Shown here piece by piece: positions 10,820-19,821 of a stretch of 64,000 nucleotides of DNA. Source of the DNA: Achromobacter arsenitoxydans SY8 (GTDB lineage: Bacteria > Pseudomonadota > Gammaproteobacteria > Burkholderiales > Burkholderiaceae_B); contig NZ_AGUF01000082.1 in assembly GCF_000236785.1 (NCBI RefSeq), forward strand, positions 1 through 64,000, given 5' to 3'. A program made the position numbers and the translations under genes. The notes beneath the pieces were generated by a model, which saw nothing but the letters and a program-made list of their open reading frames with translations, had not been told where the DNA came from and searched no databases. Within the stretch, counting starts at the first letter, position 1. Each line of letters opens with the position of its first letter.

Positions 10820-11137
10820 ATGAACACTGCGGTCATCATCAACCTGATCATCCAGCTTGTCGCCGGCGCAGCCGGGGGCAATGGACTGGGCAAAATGCTC
10901 CAGCAGTTCAACCTGGGCACCGCGGGCAACACCATCGCGGGCGCCATCGGCGGCCTGGCCGGCGGATCCTGGCTGGCCCCGATGATCACCGCCGGCGCTG
11001 GCGCGGTCGCCGCGGGCAATGCGGGTCTCGATCTTTCCGCGATCGCAGGCAGCGTGGTTGGCGGCGGCGTAGGCGGCGCCGTGCTCACGCTGATTGTCGG
11101 CATCGTGAAAAAAATGCTTGTGGGCCGCGCGCCCTGA
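10820..11137 (+). CDS. Small glycine-rich membrane protein, hypothetical
   Basis: A 105-residue protein with GGAGG four bases before the ATG at 10820, which is preferred to an ATG 33 bases earlier. The sequence is Gly/Ala-rich and hydrophobic (INLIIQLVAGAAGGNGLGKM, IAGAIGGLAGGSW, VVGGGVGGAVLTLIVGIVKK), suggesting two or three membrane or membrane-associated segments reminiscent of small glycine-zipper proteins. No defined family or function recognised. The gene is followed 43 bases later by the kbp-like gene and may be co-transcribed with it, which hints at an envelope or osmotic-stress role; that is only inference. Confidence 0.7.
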   Translation: MNTAVIINLIIQLVAGAAGGNGLGKMLQQFNLGTAGNTIAGAIGGLAGGSWLAPMITAGAGAVAAGNAGLDLSAIAGSVVGGGVGGAVLTLIVGIVKKMLVGRAP

Positions 11138-11180
11138 CAAGGCTTGGTTTTCTCACTGCAACATCGTTAAAGGAAACACT

Positions 11181-11627
11181 ATGGGTCTGCTCAATTTCAT
11201 CAAGGACGTTGGAGAAAAGCTCTTCGGCGCCAGCGAGGCCAAGGCCGCGACGGCTGACGAACTGAAGAAAGAGCTCGATAAGCACGGCCTGAACGCGGAT
11301 GGCCTGCAAATCTCGGTGGACGGCGACAAGGTCACCGTCGCGGGCGAGGCGTTGAGCACGGAAGACGCCGAGAAGATCTCGCTGGCGCTGGGCAACACCG
11401 TGGGCGTGGCCGCGGTGGACAACCAGTTGAAGGTCAAGCAGGCCACGCCCGAAGCCAAGATGTACACGGTGCAGAAGGGCGACAACCTGTGGAAGATCGC
11501 CGAGGCGCAATACGGCAAGGGCCAGGGCGCCAAGAACTCGCTGATCTTCGAGGCCAACAAGCCCATGCTGACCAGCCCCGACAAGATCTACCCGGGCCAG
11601 GTGCTGCGCATTCCGCCGCTGTCGTAA
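11181..11627 (+). CDS. kbp: BON-LysM potassium-binding protein (Kbp/YgaU-like)
   Basis: A 148-residue protein matching the length and layout of E. coli Kbp (YgaU): a BON domain at about residues 25-90 and a LysM domain at about 95-147 (MYTVQKGDNLWKIAEAQYGK to IYPGQVLRIPPLS). E. coli Kbp is a cytoplasmic K+ sensor needed for growth in high potassium. I start at the ATG at 11181, behind AAAGGAAA, giving the canonical MGLLNFIKDVGEKLFG; the upstream ATG adds an unrelated 21-residue leader. No signal peptide is seen. A strong terminator follows. Confidence 0.88.
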   Translation: MGLLNFIKDVGEKLFGASEAKAATADELKKELDKHGLNADGLQISVDGDKVTVAGEALSTEDAEKISLALGNTVGVAAVDNQLKVKQATPEAKMYTVQKGDNLWKIAEAQYGKGQGAKNSLIFEANKPMLTSPDKIYPGQVLRIPPLS

Positions 11628-11715
11628 GCGGCGCCGATTACCGACAACCCGGAGAACACCCATGCGTTTTCCGGTTTGTGTCGCGGCACGGCGCCCCCTG
11701 CCGGCCGCGATTGCT

Positions 11716-11745
11716 TGGCCAGACGCAATGTCTGGCCATTTTTTT
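11716..11745 (+). terminator. Rho-independent terminator after the kbp-like gene
   Basis: TGGCCAGAC-GCAAT-GTCTGGCCA, a perfect 9-bp stem with a 5-base loop, is followed by seven T. It separates the plus-strand kbp-like gene from the convergent ffh gene, whose stop codon overlaps the T run. Confidence 0.92.
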
Positions 11746-13150
11746 ACTTCATCCCGAACCTGCCCAGCCCCTTCATCCCGCCCATGGCGCGCATCATCTT
11801 CGCCATGCCGCCCTTCTTCATCTGCTTCATCATGCCCTGCATCTGCTCGAACTGGGCCAGCAGGCGGTTGACCTCCTGCACCGGCACGCCGGAGCCGGCC
11901 GCGATGCGGCGCTTGCGCGAGGCCTTGATGAGTTCGGGCTTGGCGCGTTCGGCGGCGGTCATGGAATTCAGGATGCCTTCGGTGCGGCGCAGCTGCTTTT
12001 CGGCCTGGCCGCCCTGCAACTGGCCCGCGGCCTGCTGGAACTGGGCGGGCAGCTTTTCAAGCAGCGAACCCATGTCGCCCAGCTTCTTCACTTGGCCAAG
12101 CTGATCGCGGAAGTCGTTCAGGTCGAACTTGTTGCCCGACTTGATCTTCGAGGCCAGCTTCTGGGCTTCGGCGATGTCGATATTCTTCTGCGCCTGCTCC
12201 ACCAGCGACACGATGTCGCCCATGCCCAGCACGCGCTGCGCCATGCGGTCGGGGTAGAACGGCTCCAGGCCGTCCAGCTTTTCCGAGACGCCGACGAACT
12301 TGAGCGGCTTGCCCGTGACGTGGCGCACCGACAGGGCGGCGCCGCCGCGGGCGTCGCCGTCCAGCTTGGTCAGCACCACGCCGGTCAGGGGCAGCGCGTC
12401 GGCAAAGGCGCGCGCGGTGTTGACCGCGTCCTGGCCCTGCATGGCGTCCACCACGAACAGCGTTTCCACCGGCTTGACCAGGTCATGGAGCGCGCGGATT
12501 TCGCGCATCATGGCCTCGTCGATGCCCAGGCGGCCGGCCGTGTCCAGGATGAGCACGTCGTAGTGGTGGCGGCGGGCGTGGTCCACCGCGCCGCGCGCGA
12601 TGTCTTCAGGTTTCTGGCTGGGATCGGACGGCAGGAAGTCCACGCCGACCTGCGCGGCGACGGTCTTCAGCTGGTCGATAGCGGCCGGACGGTAGACGTC
12701 GGCGGACACCACCAGCACTTTCTTCTTGCCGGTCTTGCGGCCGTGCTGCGTGTGCTGGCCTTCAGACAGCCAGCGCGCCAGCTTGCCGGTGGTGGTGGTC
12801 TTGCCGGCGCCCTGCAGGCCCGCCATGAGAATGACGGCGGGCGGCTGCACGGCCAGCGACAGTTCGTTGGAATCGGCGCCCAGGTCGCCGCCCATCAGGG
12901 CGGTCAGTTCCTTGTGGACGACGCCCACCAGGGCCTGGCCCGGGCTGAGGCTGGAGGCGACCTCTTCGCCCAGCGCCTTATCTTTCACGCGCGCGACGAA
13001 CTCGCGCACGACGGGCAGCGCCACGTCGGCTTCCAGCAGCGCCATGCGCACTTCGCGCAGCATCTCCTGGGTATTGGCCTCGGTCAGGCGGGCTTCCCCG
13101 CGCAGCGTCTTGACGACGCGCGACAGGCGTTGAGTTAGGTTATCGAGCAT
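11744..13150 (-). CDS. ffh: Signal recognition particle protein Ffh
   Basis: A 468-residue SRP GTPase that binds signal sequences at the ribosome together with 4.5S RNA and delivers them to FtsY at the membrane. Domain order: N domain (1-100), G domain with P-loop GLQGAGKTTTT, DVYRPAAIDQL, DTAGR and TKLDGDARGG, then a Met-rich M domain ending MMKQMKKGGMAKMM. The length is normal for the family. It converges with the kbp-like gene and is divergent from the CcsA-like gene; pairing of ffh with a YpjD/CcsA-like gene is common in proteobacteria and may bear on regulation. Confidence 0.97.
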   Translation of the reverse strand: MLDNLTQRLSRVVKTLRGEARLTEANTQEMLREVRMALLEADVALPVVREFVARVKDKALGEEVASSLSPGQALVGVVHKELTALMGGDLGADSNELSLAVQPPAVILMAGLQGAGKTTTTGKLARWLSEGQHTQHGRKTGKKKVLVVSADVYRPAAIDQLKTVAAQVGVDFLPSDPSQKPEDIARGAVDHARRHHYDVLILDTAGRLGIDEAMMREIRALHDLVKPVETLFVVDAMQGQDAVNTARAFADALPLTGVVLTKLDGDARGGAALSVRHVTGKPLKFVGVSEKLDGLEPFYPDRMAQRVLGMGDIVSLVEQAQKNIDIAEAQKLASKIKSGNKFDLNDFRDQLGQVKKLGDMGSLLEKLPAQFQQAAGQLQGGQAEKQLRRTEGILNSMTAAERAKPELIKASRKRRIAAGSGVPVQEVNRLLAQFEQMQGMMKQMKKGGMAKMMRAMGGMKGLGRFGMK

Positions 13151-13256
13151 GAGAGGCGTTTCCGCTTAAACTAGTTGATTGAACGGTGGCCGCAGGCGCG
13201 GATTCTGCGCTTTCGGGTGACGTGCACCCCAAGGCCCCATCCAGACAACGGTTTCT

Positions 13257-14099
13257 ATGTCACTAGGCATTGTATTTCACACAGCGGCTGCCTTGGCGTA
13301 CGCAGTGCTCGGGGGGTCGCTCTGGACCCGCCTGGCCGGCGCCGGGGAAGTGGAACAGACCGGCAAAATTGCCCGTCTGTGCCTGCTGGGAGCCCTGGTT
13401 CTCCATGGAATCGGGCTGCAACAGTCGATGCTGGGCGCCCAGCATCTGTTCATCGGATGGGCGCTGGCCCTGTCCGCGGCCATCTGGCTGGGCATGGTGG
13501 TTTTCTGGCTGGAAAGCCTGCTGGTGCGCATCGACGGCCTGCAATTGCTGCTTCTGCCCGCCGCGGCCCTGGCAAGCGGCCTGGCCGCCCTCTTTCCACA
13601 GGGGCAATTCGTGCCCCATGCCGAAGATCCCTGGCTGCGCGCTCACCTGCTGATCGCCCTGGCCGCCTACGGCCTGATCACCATCGCGGCCCTGCACGCC
13701 ATGATGATGGCCCTGCTGGACCGCCACCTGCATCGCCCCCTGGACGCCCCCGCCCAACGCAGCATCATCGGCCGCGTCCTGGACTCCCAGCCGCCCCTGC
13801 TGGTGCAGGAACAGCTGCTGTTCCGCATCATCTGGATCGGCTTCGTCGTGCTGACGCTGGCCGTGGGCTCGGGCTCGGTTGCGTCCATGAAGCTCACGGG
13901 CAAGGTTTTGCCGTTCGACCACAAGACCGTCTTCACCCTGCTGTCGTGGCTGACTTTCGGCGTGCTGCTGGCGGGACGGCACATCTGGGGCTGGCGCGGC
14001 CGCGTCGCGCTGCGCTGGACCCTGACGGGTTTTGGTTTTCTGATTCTGGCCTACACCGGCAGCCGGTTCGTGCTGGAAATGATTCTGCATCGAGGCTGA
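13257..14099 (+). CDS. CcsA/YpjD-like cytochrome c assembly membrane protein
   Basis: A 280-residue integral membrane protein with about eight hydrophobic helices, similar to the CcsA/ResC-CcmC superfamily and to YpjD encoded beside ffh in many proteobacteria. Visible marks are conserved His/Trp segments near helix ends (RAHLLIALAAYGLI, LLSWLTFGVLLAGRHIWGWRG), the region where the superfamily binds or handles haem. The function of YpjD-type members is uncertain; a link to membrane protein biogenesis or haem handling is inferred from family and neighbourhood. The downstream PP0621-like gene starts one base after its stop, so the two are coupled. Confidence 0.85.
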   Translation: MSLGIVFHTAAALAYAVLGGSLWTRLAGAGEVEQTGKIARLCLLGALVLHGIGLQQSMLGAQHLFIGWALALSAAIWLGMVVFWLESLLVRIDGLQLLLLPAAALASGLAALFPQGQFVPHAEDPWLRAHLLIALAAYGLITIAALHAMMMALLDRHLHRPLDAPAQRSIIGRVLDSQPPLLVQEQLLFRIIWIGFVVLTLAVGSGSVASMKLTGKVLPFDHKTVFTLLSWLTFGVLLAGRHIWGWRGRVALRWTLTGFGFLILAYTGSRFVLEMILHRG

Positions 14100-14100
14100 C

Positions 14101-14364
14101 GTGGGCAAGTTGCTGTTCTGGATCGTTCTGATCATCCTGGTGCTGTTCGTCGCCCGCATCGCCGGCCGCATGGCCGCCCAGCGCCAGTCCGGCGCGCCAT
14201 CCGGCAAAGACAAAAAGCAGGCCCCCGCGCAGCCCAAGCCGCTGGAATCCATGGTGCGCTGCGCCCACTGCGGCATCCACCTGCCCCGTTCCGAGGCCCT
14301 GCTGCAGAACGGCCAGACCTGGTGCAGCGCCGACCACGCGCGCCTGGGTCCGGCCAGGCGCTGA
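14101..14364 (+). CDS. PP0621-family small membrane protein with zinc-ribbon-like Cys pairs
   Basis: An 87-residue protein with a GTG start directly after the upstream stop. It has one N-terminal transmembrane helix (LLFWIVLIILVLFVARIAG), a basic linker, and a C-terminal region with Cys and His residues (CAHCGIHLPRSEA and WCSADH) that resemble a metal-binding ribbon. This layout matches the PP0621 family of uncharacterised proteins. Role unknown; coupling to the CcsA-like gene suggests a shared membrane function. Confidence 0.75.
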   Translation: MGKLLFWIVLIILVLFVARIAGRMAAQRQSGAPSGKDKKQAPAQPKPLESMVRCAHCGIHLPRSEALLQNGQTWCSADHARLGPARR

Positions 14365-14474
14365 GTCCGGCAAGGCCGCTTTCCGCCGGCCGGCGCGTCC
14401 GCCTGCGCGCCGGCTAGGGCATTGCCTGGACGCACGGCATAATGCATGTCGGAATCCTCACATGCTTCCTCCCT

Positions 14475-15053
14475 ATGCCTTTGCTTCTGGATCGACATGG
14501 CTGGCTGGCGCCGGCTCCGGGCGTTTCCCTGCTGCCCTCGCCCAATTGCGACGCCCGCCCCGCCGGCGCGCAGGTGTCCCTACTGGTGCTGCACAACATC
14601 AGCCTGCCGCCGGGACAGTTCGGCGGCCCCGAGGTTGCCGGACTGTTCCTGAACACGCTGGATTACGGCTCGCACCCGTGGCTGGAACGCCTGCGGGGCC
14701 TGCGGGTATCGGCGCACTTCTTCATACGCCGCGACGGCCGCATCGTGCAGTTCGTTTCCACCGACCGCCGCGCCTGGCATGCCGGCGTGTCGCGGTTTGC
14801 GGGCCGTGAACGCTGCAACGACTTTTCCATCGGCATCGAACTGGAAGGCACGGACACGCTGCCCTACACTGACGAGCAATACGCGGCGCTGCGCAGGCTG
14901 GCGCCCGTGCTGCGAACGCGCTATCCCCTGGTTGCCGCCTGGGGACACGAACACATCGCCCCGGGCCGCAAGACCGACCCCGGGCCTGCCTTTGACTGGA
15001 CGCGCTTTTCGCGCAACAGCGGTTTTGCACGGCGGCAATTGCCGCCGGTCTGA
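14475..15053 (+). CDS. ampD: 1,6-anhydro-N-acetylmuramyl-L-alanine amidase AmpD
   Basis: A cytoplasmic zinc amidase (192 residues from this start) that cleaves anhydro-muropeptides during peptidoglycan recycling and thereby limits AmpR-driven AmpC beta-lactamase induction. Zinc ligands are visible in LVLHNISLPP (first His) and WGHEHIAPGRKTDPG (second His and Asp), with the substrate region SAHFFIRRDGRIVQFV between. I prefer the internal ATG at 14475 because MPLLLDRHGWL aligns with E. coli AmpD; an ATG 33 bases upstream in frame cannot be excluded, since neither has a clear ribosome site. Loss of this gene commonly raises beta-lactam resistance in ampC-bearing relatives. Confidence 0.9.
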   Translation: MPLLLDRHGWLAPAPGVSLLPSPNCDARPAGAQVSLLVLHNISLPPGQFGGPEVAGLFLNTLDYGSHPWLERLRGLRVSAHFFIRRDGRIVQFVSTDRRAWHAGVSRFAGRERCNDFSIGIELEGTDTLPYTDEQYAALRRLAPVLRTRYPLVAAWGHEHIAPGRKTDPGPAFDWTRFSRNSGFARRQLPPV

Positions 15054-15071
15054 CACTTACAAGGATTGGCT

Positions 15072-15695
15072 ATGTTGAAGATCTGGGGACGCCTGACTTC
15101 CGTCAACGTTCAGAAAGTGATGCTGGCCGTGCGCGAGCTGGCCCTGCCGCACACCTTTGTCCAGGCGGGCGGTCCGTTCGGCGTGGTCGACACCGAGGAC
15201 TACGCCGCCAAGCTCAACCCCAACCGCCTGGTCCCCGTCATCGACGACGGCGGCTTTGTGCTGTGGGAATCCAACGCCATCGTGCGCTACCTGGCCGCGC
15301 GCTACGGCGTGGGCACGCTGTGGCCCGAAGACGTCTGCCTGCGCGCCGACGCCGACCGCTGGATGGACTGGCAGGCGACCGAATGGCAGCCCGCCATGGT
15401 CCCCGCCTTCCTGGGCCTGATCCGTACGCCCGAAGACAAGCGCGACAAGGCCGCGATCGAAAACTCCATCAAGCGTTCGAACGCGCGCGCCCTGATCCTG
15501 GACCAGGCCCTGAAAGGCCGCGAGTTCATCGCTGGCCGCCACCTGACCATGGGCGACATCGCCCTGGTCAGCTCCGCGCATCGCTGGCTGGCCCTGCCGA
15601 TCGAGCGTCCCGACACGCCGGCGCTGTCGGCCTGGTACCGCCGCGTCATGATGCGTCCCGCGCCGCAGGGCGTGCTGACGCTGCCGCTGGAATAA
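15072..15695 (+). CDS. Glutathione S-transferase family protein
   Basis: A 207-residue GST with an N-terminal thioredoxin-like domain (residues 1-80, MLKIWGRLTSVNVQKVMLA, cis-Pro in NRLVPVIDD, and WESNAIVRYL for the glutathione gamma-glutamyl contact) and an all-alpha C-terminal domain. SVN in the first loop suggests a Ser-type catalytic residue. AAGGA six bases before the ATG at 15072 decides the start over a TTG six bases earlier. The substrate is not predictable. It stands alone between ampD and a convergent Bug gene, with only nine bases to the latter. Confidence 0.88.
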   Translation: MLKIWGRLTSVNVQKVMLAVRELALPHTFVQAGGPFGVVDTEDYAAKLNPNRLVPVIDDGGFVLWESNAIVRYLAARYGVGTLWPEDVCLRADADRWMDWQATEWQPAMVPAFLGLIRTPEDKRDKAAIENSIKRSNARALILDQALKGREFIAGRHLTMGDIALVSSAHRWLALPIERPDTPALSAWYRRVMMRPAPQGVLTLPLE

Positions 15696-15704
15696 GCCCG
15701 CGGC

Positions 15705-16664
15705 CTATTCGACCCACGGCGTCTGCGCCCAGATCTGGCGCAGGCGCGCGTCGTCGCCCTTCAGACGCTCCTGCCACTGCGGCCCGTCCACGTAGTCCAT
15801 CTCGGTGAATTGCTGCTTCATCTGGGCCTGGAATTCCGGGTTGGCGGCCACCTTGCCCAGCGCGCGGCGCAGCTTGTCGGACACGTCGGCGGGCAGGTCC
15901 TTGGGCGCGACGATGCCGCGTTCCGACGCGAACACCAGGTTCACCCCCAGTTCCTTGAACGTCGGCACGTCCGGCCCCAGCGGCGAACGCTTTTCGCTCG
16001 CCTGCGCCAGCACCCGCATGTTCTTGCCGTTGTAGGGCATGACTTCGCCCAGGTTCAGGCCGCCAATGACGGTGTGCCCGCCCAGCACCGAGCTGCGCAG
16101 CGGACCGGCGCCGTTATAGGGCACATGGTTCAGCTTCGTGCCGGTCTGCGCCTGGAACAGCACCAGCGCCAGATGGTCGTCCGTGCCCACGCCCGTCGAT
16201 CCGTAGCTAACCGCATCGGGCCTTTCCTTGGCTGCGGCGACCAGCGCCTCAAGCGTCTTGTAGGGGCTGTCGCTGGACACGCTGAACGCGCTGGGATCGC
16301 GCACCAGGTTGGCCAGATAGGTAAAGTCGCCGCCGGTAAAGCCCGCCTTGCGCTCGATCGGCAGGGACACCAGGCCCGGCATGTTCGTCATCGCCAGCGT
16401 GTAGCCGTCGGGCTTGGCGCGCGCCACGTAGGACAGCGCGATGGCGCTGGACGCGCCCGGCTTGTTCTGCACCACCACGGTCGTGCCCAGCTCCTTTTCC
16501 AGGAAGACCGCCAGCGAGCGCGCCGTCAGGTCGGTGCCGCCGCCGGGCGCAAAGCCGACCACCAGTTCGATGGGGCGATCGGGCCAGGCCCAGGCGGGCA
16601 ATGCGGCGCACAGGCCCGCGACGGACAGCGCGGCGCGCGCGAAGGTCTTGCACGATAAAAACAT
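15705..16664 (-). CDS. Bug/TctC-family periplasmic solute receptor
   Basis: A 319-residue secreted Bug receptor with signal peptide MFLSCKTFARAALSVAGLCA (cleavage near AWA-WPD), then the family start WPDRPIELVVGFAPGGGTDL and the carboxylate-contact region KPDGYTLAMTN. It is the last gene of a nine-gene minus-strand run, 61 bases after the FAD-linked oxidase gene. It differs clearly from the other two Bug proteins of this run, so the ligands probably differ. The permease partner is not encoded in the window. Confidence 0.9.
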   Translation of the reverse strand: MFLSCKTFARAALSVAGLCAALPAWAWPDRPIELVVGFAPGGGTDLTARSLAVFLEKELGTTVVVQNKPGASSAIALSYVARAKPDGYTLAMTNMPGLVSLPIERKAGFTGGDFTYLANLVRDPSAFSVSSDSPYKTLEALVAAAKERPDAVSYGSTGVGTDDHLALVLFQAQTGTKLNHVPYNGAGPLRSSVLGGHTVIGGLNLGEVMPYNGKNMRVLAQASEKRSPLGPDVPTFKELGVNLVFASERGIVAPKDLPADVSDKLRRALGKVAANPEFQAQMKQQFTEMDYVDGPQWQERLKGDDARLRQIWAQTPWVE

Positions 16665-16725
16665 GTTGTTGTCTCCAAGCGATATGTAATCGGCCGAATG
16701 GCCGTCAAAGAAAAAGCGCGGCGCG

Positions 16726-18147
16726 CTAGGGCAGTACGCCGTCCGAATCGGCGGACAGCACCTTGCCGGGATTCATCAGCCCTTGCGGGTCCAGGGCGCG
16801 CTTGATCCGCCGCATCAAATCCAGTTCCACGACGCTCTTGTAGCGTTGCAGGTCCTGCACGCGGCGCTGGCCGATGCCCTGTTCGGCGCTGATGGAGCCG
16901 CCGGCCTGGTGTACGCGGTCATGGACCAGCCGCTGGATGTCCGTTTGCGAGGCCCCTTCCGGCGGCAGCAGGTTGTAGTGAAGATTGCCGTCGCCTAGAT
17001 GGCCGAACACGCGCATGGCCACGCCGGGAAAGGCCGCGGCCAGCGCGGCGTCGGTGGACTGCACGAAATCCGGGATGCGAGACGCGGGCAGCGAGATGTC
17101 GTGCTTGACGCACGCCCTGGCCTGGGCCAGCGCCAGCGTGATGCTTTCGCGCAGATGCCAGAACGCGGCGCTTTGCGCGCCGGACACCGAGACCGCCGCA
17201 TCCAGCGCCTCGCCCTCCTCCAGCGCGGCCGCAAGAACCGCTTCCAGGCGTTCCTGCGCATGCTGCTCGTCCTCGCTGTCGGACACTTCCAGCAACGCGC
17301 ACCAGGCATCGCCTGGCAGATCCGCGAACGGCATGCGCTGCAGCGGAAACGCCTGGACCACATCGCGCATGCAGGCCGCCGACATGACTTCGAAGGCGGT
17401 CAGCCCCGCGCCAAAGCCGGCGCGGGCGCGCTGCAGCAACTGCAGCGCCTGCGGCAGGCCGGGAACCGCGATCAGCGCCGTGCGCTGCGCGCGCGGCAGA
17501 GGAAAGAGCTTGAGCACCGCGGCGGTGATGACGCCCAGCGTGCCTTCGCTGCCGATGTACAGGTCGCGCAGGTCGTAGCCGGTGTTGTCCTTGCGCAGGC
17601 CGCGCAGCCCATCCCAGATCTCGCCCTGCGGCGTGACCACTTCCAGCCCCAGCGCCAGCTCGCGCGCATTGCCGTAGCGCAGCACCTGCGTGCCGCCGGC
17701 GTTGGTGGCCAGATTGCCGCCGATGGTGCAGCTGCCCTGCGCTCCCAGGGACAGCGGGAACAGCCGGCCGGCCTGGCGCGCGGCCTCCTGCACCGCCTGC
17801 AGCACACAGCCGGCCTCGACGGTAATGGTGTCGTTGTCCAGATCCACGGCGCGCACGCGATTCATGCGCGCCAGCGATAGCACGACGGCCGACGCGCTGG
17901 CGTCGGGCGTGGCGGCGGCGACCTGGCCGGTGTTTCCGCCCTGCGGCACCACCGGCACGCCGGCGGCCGCGCACAGGCGCACCACCCGCGCGACCTCGCC
18001 GCTATCGCCCGGCCGCAGCACGGCCAAGGCCCGGCCGGTGACGGTCCGGCGCCAGTCGGTCAGGTACGGCGCTGCGTCTTCGCCCGTCAACACATTCGAC
18101 TCGCCCAGGCAGGCGATCAGATCCGCCAGCAGCGCGGCCCGCGTCAT
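16726..18147 (-). CDS. FAD-linked oxidase (D-2-hydroxyacid dehydrogenase type)
   Basis: A 473-residue flavoprotein of the GlcD/D-lactate dehydrogenase/D-2-hydroxyglutarate dehydrogenase type, which oxidises a D-2-hydroxy acid to the 2-oxo acid. The PCMH-type FAD domain is clear (PVVPQGGNTGQVAA, SLGAQGSCTIGGNLATNAGG, YGNARELALGLEVVT). The C-terminal domain carries HLGDGNLHYNLLPP and AEQGIGQRRVQDL, typical of the family. It overlaps the upstream NAD-linked D-2-hydroxyacid dehydrogenase gene by four bases, so the two are coupled. The substrate is unknown, but the neighbours point to a small hydroxy or sugar acid. Confidence 0.88.
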   Translation of the reverse strand: MTRAALLADLIACLGESNVLTGEDAAPYLTDWRRTVTGRALAVLRPGDSGEVARVVRLCAAAGVPVVPQGGNTGQVAAATPDASASAVVLSLARMNRVRAVDLDNDTITVEAGCVLQAVQEAARQAGRLFPLSLGAQGSCTIGGNLATNAGGTQVLRYGNARELALGLEVVTPQGEIWDGLRGLRKDNTGYDLRDLYIGSEGTLGVITAAVLKLFPLPRAQRTALIAVPGLPQALQLLQRARAGFGAGLTAFEVMSAACMRDVVQAFPLQRMPFADLPGDAWCALLEVSDSEDEQHAQERLEAVLAAALEEGEALDAAVSVSGAQSAAFWHLRESITLALAQARACVKHDISLPASRIPDFVQSTDAALAAAFPGVAMRVFGHLGDGNLHYNLLPPEGASQTDIQRLVHDRVHQAGGSISAEQGIGQRRVQDLQRYKSVVELDLMRRIKRALDPQGLMNPGKVLSADSDGVLP

Positions 18148-19109
18148 GCCTGCATCTCCCGGTCGGGCACCGGCGTAAGCAGCCTGCCGGTCCGCAGGAA
18201 CTCCGTCACGTTGTCGTAGACCAGTTCCGCCATGGCGGCGCGCGTCTCCCGCGTGGCGCTGCCCACGTGGGGCATCAGGGACACCTGATCCAGTTCCGCG
18301 AACTCGGCGGCGTCGGTGGGTTCCTGCTCAAGCACGTCCAGTCCCGCGCCGCCCAGCTCGCCGGACCGCAACGCCGCCAACGCGGCAGCCTGGTCCACCA
18401 CACTGCCGCGCGCGATATTGACCAGGATGCCTTGCGGCCCCAGCGCGCGGATGACCTGCGCATCGACCAGGTGCCGCGTGGCGGCGCCGCCCACGCAGGC
18501 GACGACCAGGAAATCGGCCCACGCGGCCAGGTCCGTCAGCGAAGCCTCATACCCATAGGGCGACTGAGGCCTGGGACTGCGGTTGTGATAGCGCACCTCC
18601 ATATCGAAGCCCGCGCCGCGCCGGGCAATGGCTTCTCCGATGCGCCCCAGCCCCAGGACGCCCAGCCGCTTGCCCGACACCCTGGTGGCAACCGGGAATT
18701 GCCCCAGGGCGCGCCATTGGCCCGTCTTGACGTAGCGGTCGCCCACAGCGGTGCGCCGCGCCGCCGACAACAGCAGCGCCCAAGCCAGATCGGCGACGCA
18801 ATCGTCCAGCACGTCGGGCGTAACGCTGACGCGGATGCCGCGCGCGGCGGCTGCGCGCAGGTCCAGCGTGTCGTGGCCCACGCCCCAACTGCACACGGCC
18901 TGCAGACCGGGCAGCGCATCGAACATGGATCGCGTGAATCCGTGGCGGACTGAGGTCACGGCCACACGCAGGCCACGCAATTCCTCGCTGAACGCCGCCA
19001 GGCCCCGTGGCTCGCGCCACGCCTGCAGAACCCGGCAGCTGGCCGCCAGCCGCTCATCGAACTGCGGACCCAGCGACGCCACCTGCACCACATCGTAGGC
19101 GGCAGTCAC
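18144..19109 (-). CDS. D-isomer-specific 2-hydroxyacid dehydrogenase (NAD(P)-dependent)
   Basis: A 321-residue dehydrogenase of the glyoxylate/hydroxypyruvate reductase type. Rossmann motif LGVLGLGRIGEAIARR; catalytic Arg and Glu regions VNIARGSVVDQAAL and LDVLEQEP; catalytic His in MPHVGSATRETR. I choose the GTG at 19107-19109, which overlaps the RraA-like stop as GTGA; a longer in-frame ORF would start inside that gene and is compositionally wrong. It interconverts a 2-oxo acid and a D-2-hydroxy acid with NAD(P)H. It is sandwiched between the RraA-like and FAD-oxidase genes with overlaps on both sides, so it is expressed as part of that unit. Confidence 0.88.
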   Translation of the reverse strand: MTAAYDVVQVASLGPQFDERLAASCRVLQAWREPRGLAAFSEELRGLRVAVTSVRHGFTRSMFDALPGLQAVCSWGVGHDTLDLRAAAARGIRVSVTPDVLDDCVADLAWALLLSAARRTAVGDRYVKTGQWRALGQFPVATRVSGKRLGVLGLGRIGEAIARRGAGFDMEVRYHNRSPRPQSPYGYEASLTDLAAWADFLVVACVGGAATRHLVDAQVIRALGPQGILVNIARGSVVDQAAALAALRSGELGGAGLDVLEQEPTDAAEFAELDQVSLMPHVGSATRETRAAMAELVYDNVTEFLRTGRLLTPVPDREMQA

Positions 19110-19783
19110 GCACGGCCTCCGCCGCTGGCGGGGATGTAGTTCGCGGCCGCCGCGGCTTCGGCGAAGGACAGGCCGTCGCGGATGCCGCGCTCCACGCGCT
19201 CGTCCACTTCCAGGGCTTCCTGCGCGGCCGCCAGCACTTCCTGAAGCCGCGCGCGCGGCACGACGACCAGGCCGGTATCGTCGCCGACCACCAGATCGCC
19301 TTCGGCCACCTGCACGCCGCCTATCGTCACCGGTTCCCCCATGGCCTGCAGCCGCAGCCGCGTCTTCCCGGTCAGGGGCGTGACGTGGCGGCTGGCGAGC
19401 CAAAGCCCCGTCGCCTGGATTTCATCGACATCGCGGCAGGCGCCGTCGATCACCACCGCCGTGGCCTGCCGCTTGGAAGCCGCCATGGAAGCGATGCCGC
19501 CAAAGGTGGAAATGCAGGTCCCGCCTGCGTCCACCATCAGCACGCGTCCTGGCCCGGTGGCGGCGACCAGCCGGCCCACGGCAAAGTCGGCGCGGTCGAA
19601 ATCGCCCAGTCCGCCCCAGACGTGGCGCGCGGTGGCGGCAAAGCCGGCGATGCGCCCCTGTCCGCCACGGCGCGCGATGCCCTGCACCACGCCCGCGATG
19701 CCCAGCGTGTCCATGGCGTCAGCCCAAGTGCTGGTTCCGATGGCGGCGCAGCGCGCCAGCAGGTCTTGATCGTTCTTGCTCAT
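19106..19783 (-). CDS. RraA/HMG-aldolase-like family protein
   Basis: A 225-residue protein of the RraA-like fold, which includes 4-hydroxy-4-methyl-2-oxoglutarate aldolases and oxaloacetate decarboxylases as well as RNase E regulators. Family signals: STWADAMDT, AGFAATARH, GRVLMVDAGG, and VVIDGACRDVDEI, which carries the Arg-Asp pair used for Mg2+ and pyruvate-enolate binding. The catabolic context favours an aldolase or decarboxylase role over RNase E inhibition. The ATG at 19783 is chosen because it gives MSKNDQDLLARCAA; the upstream extension overlaps the intergenic region and the Bug gene. Confidence 0.82.
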   Translation of the reverse strand: MSKNDQDLLARCAAIGTSTWADAMDTLGIAGVVQGIARRGGQGRIAGFAATARHVWGGLGDFDRADFAVGRLVAATGPGRVLMVDAGGTCISTFGGIASMAASKRQATAVVIDGACRDVDEIQATGLWLASRHVTPLTGKTRLRLQAMGEPVTIGGVQVAEGDLVVGDDTGLVVVPRARLQEVLAAAQEALEVDERVERGIRDGLSFAEAAAAANYIPASGGGRA

Positions 19784-19821
19784 CGTGTGTGTACTCCCGT
19801 CGGAAAGGCCCATGCGGCCGG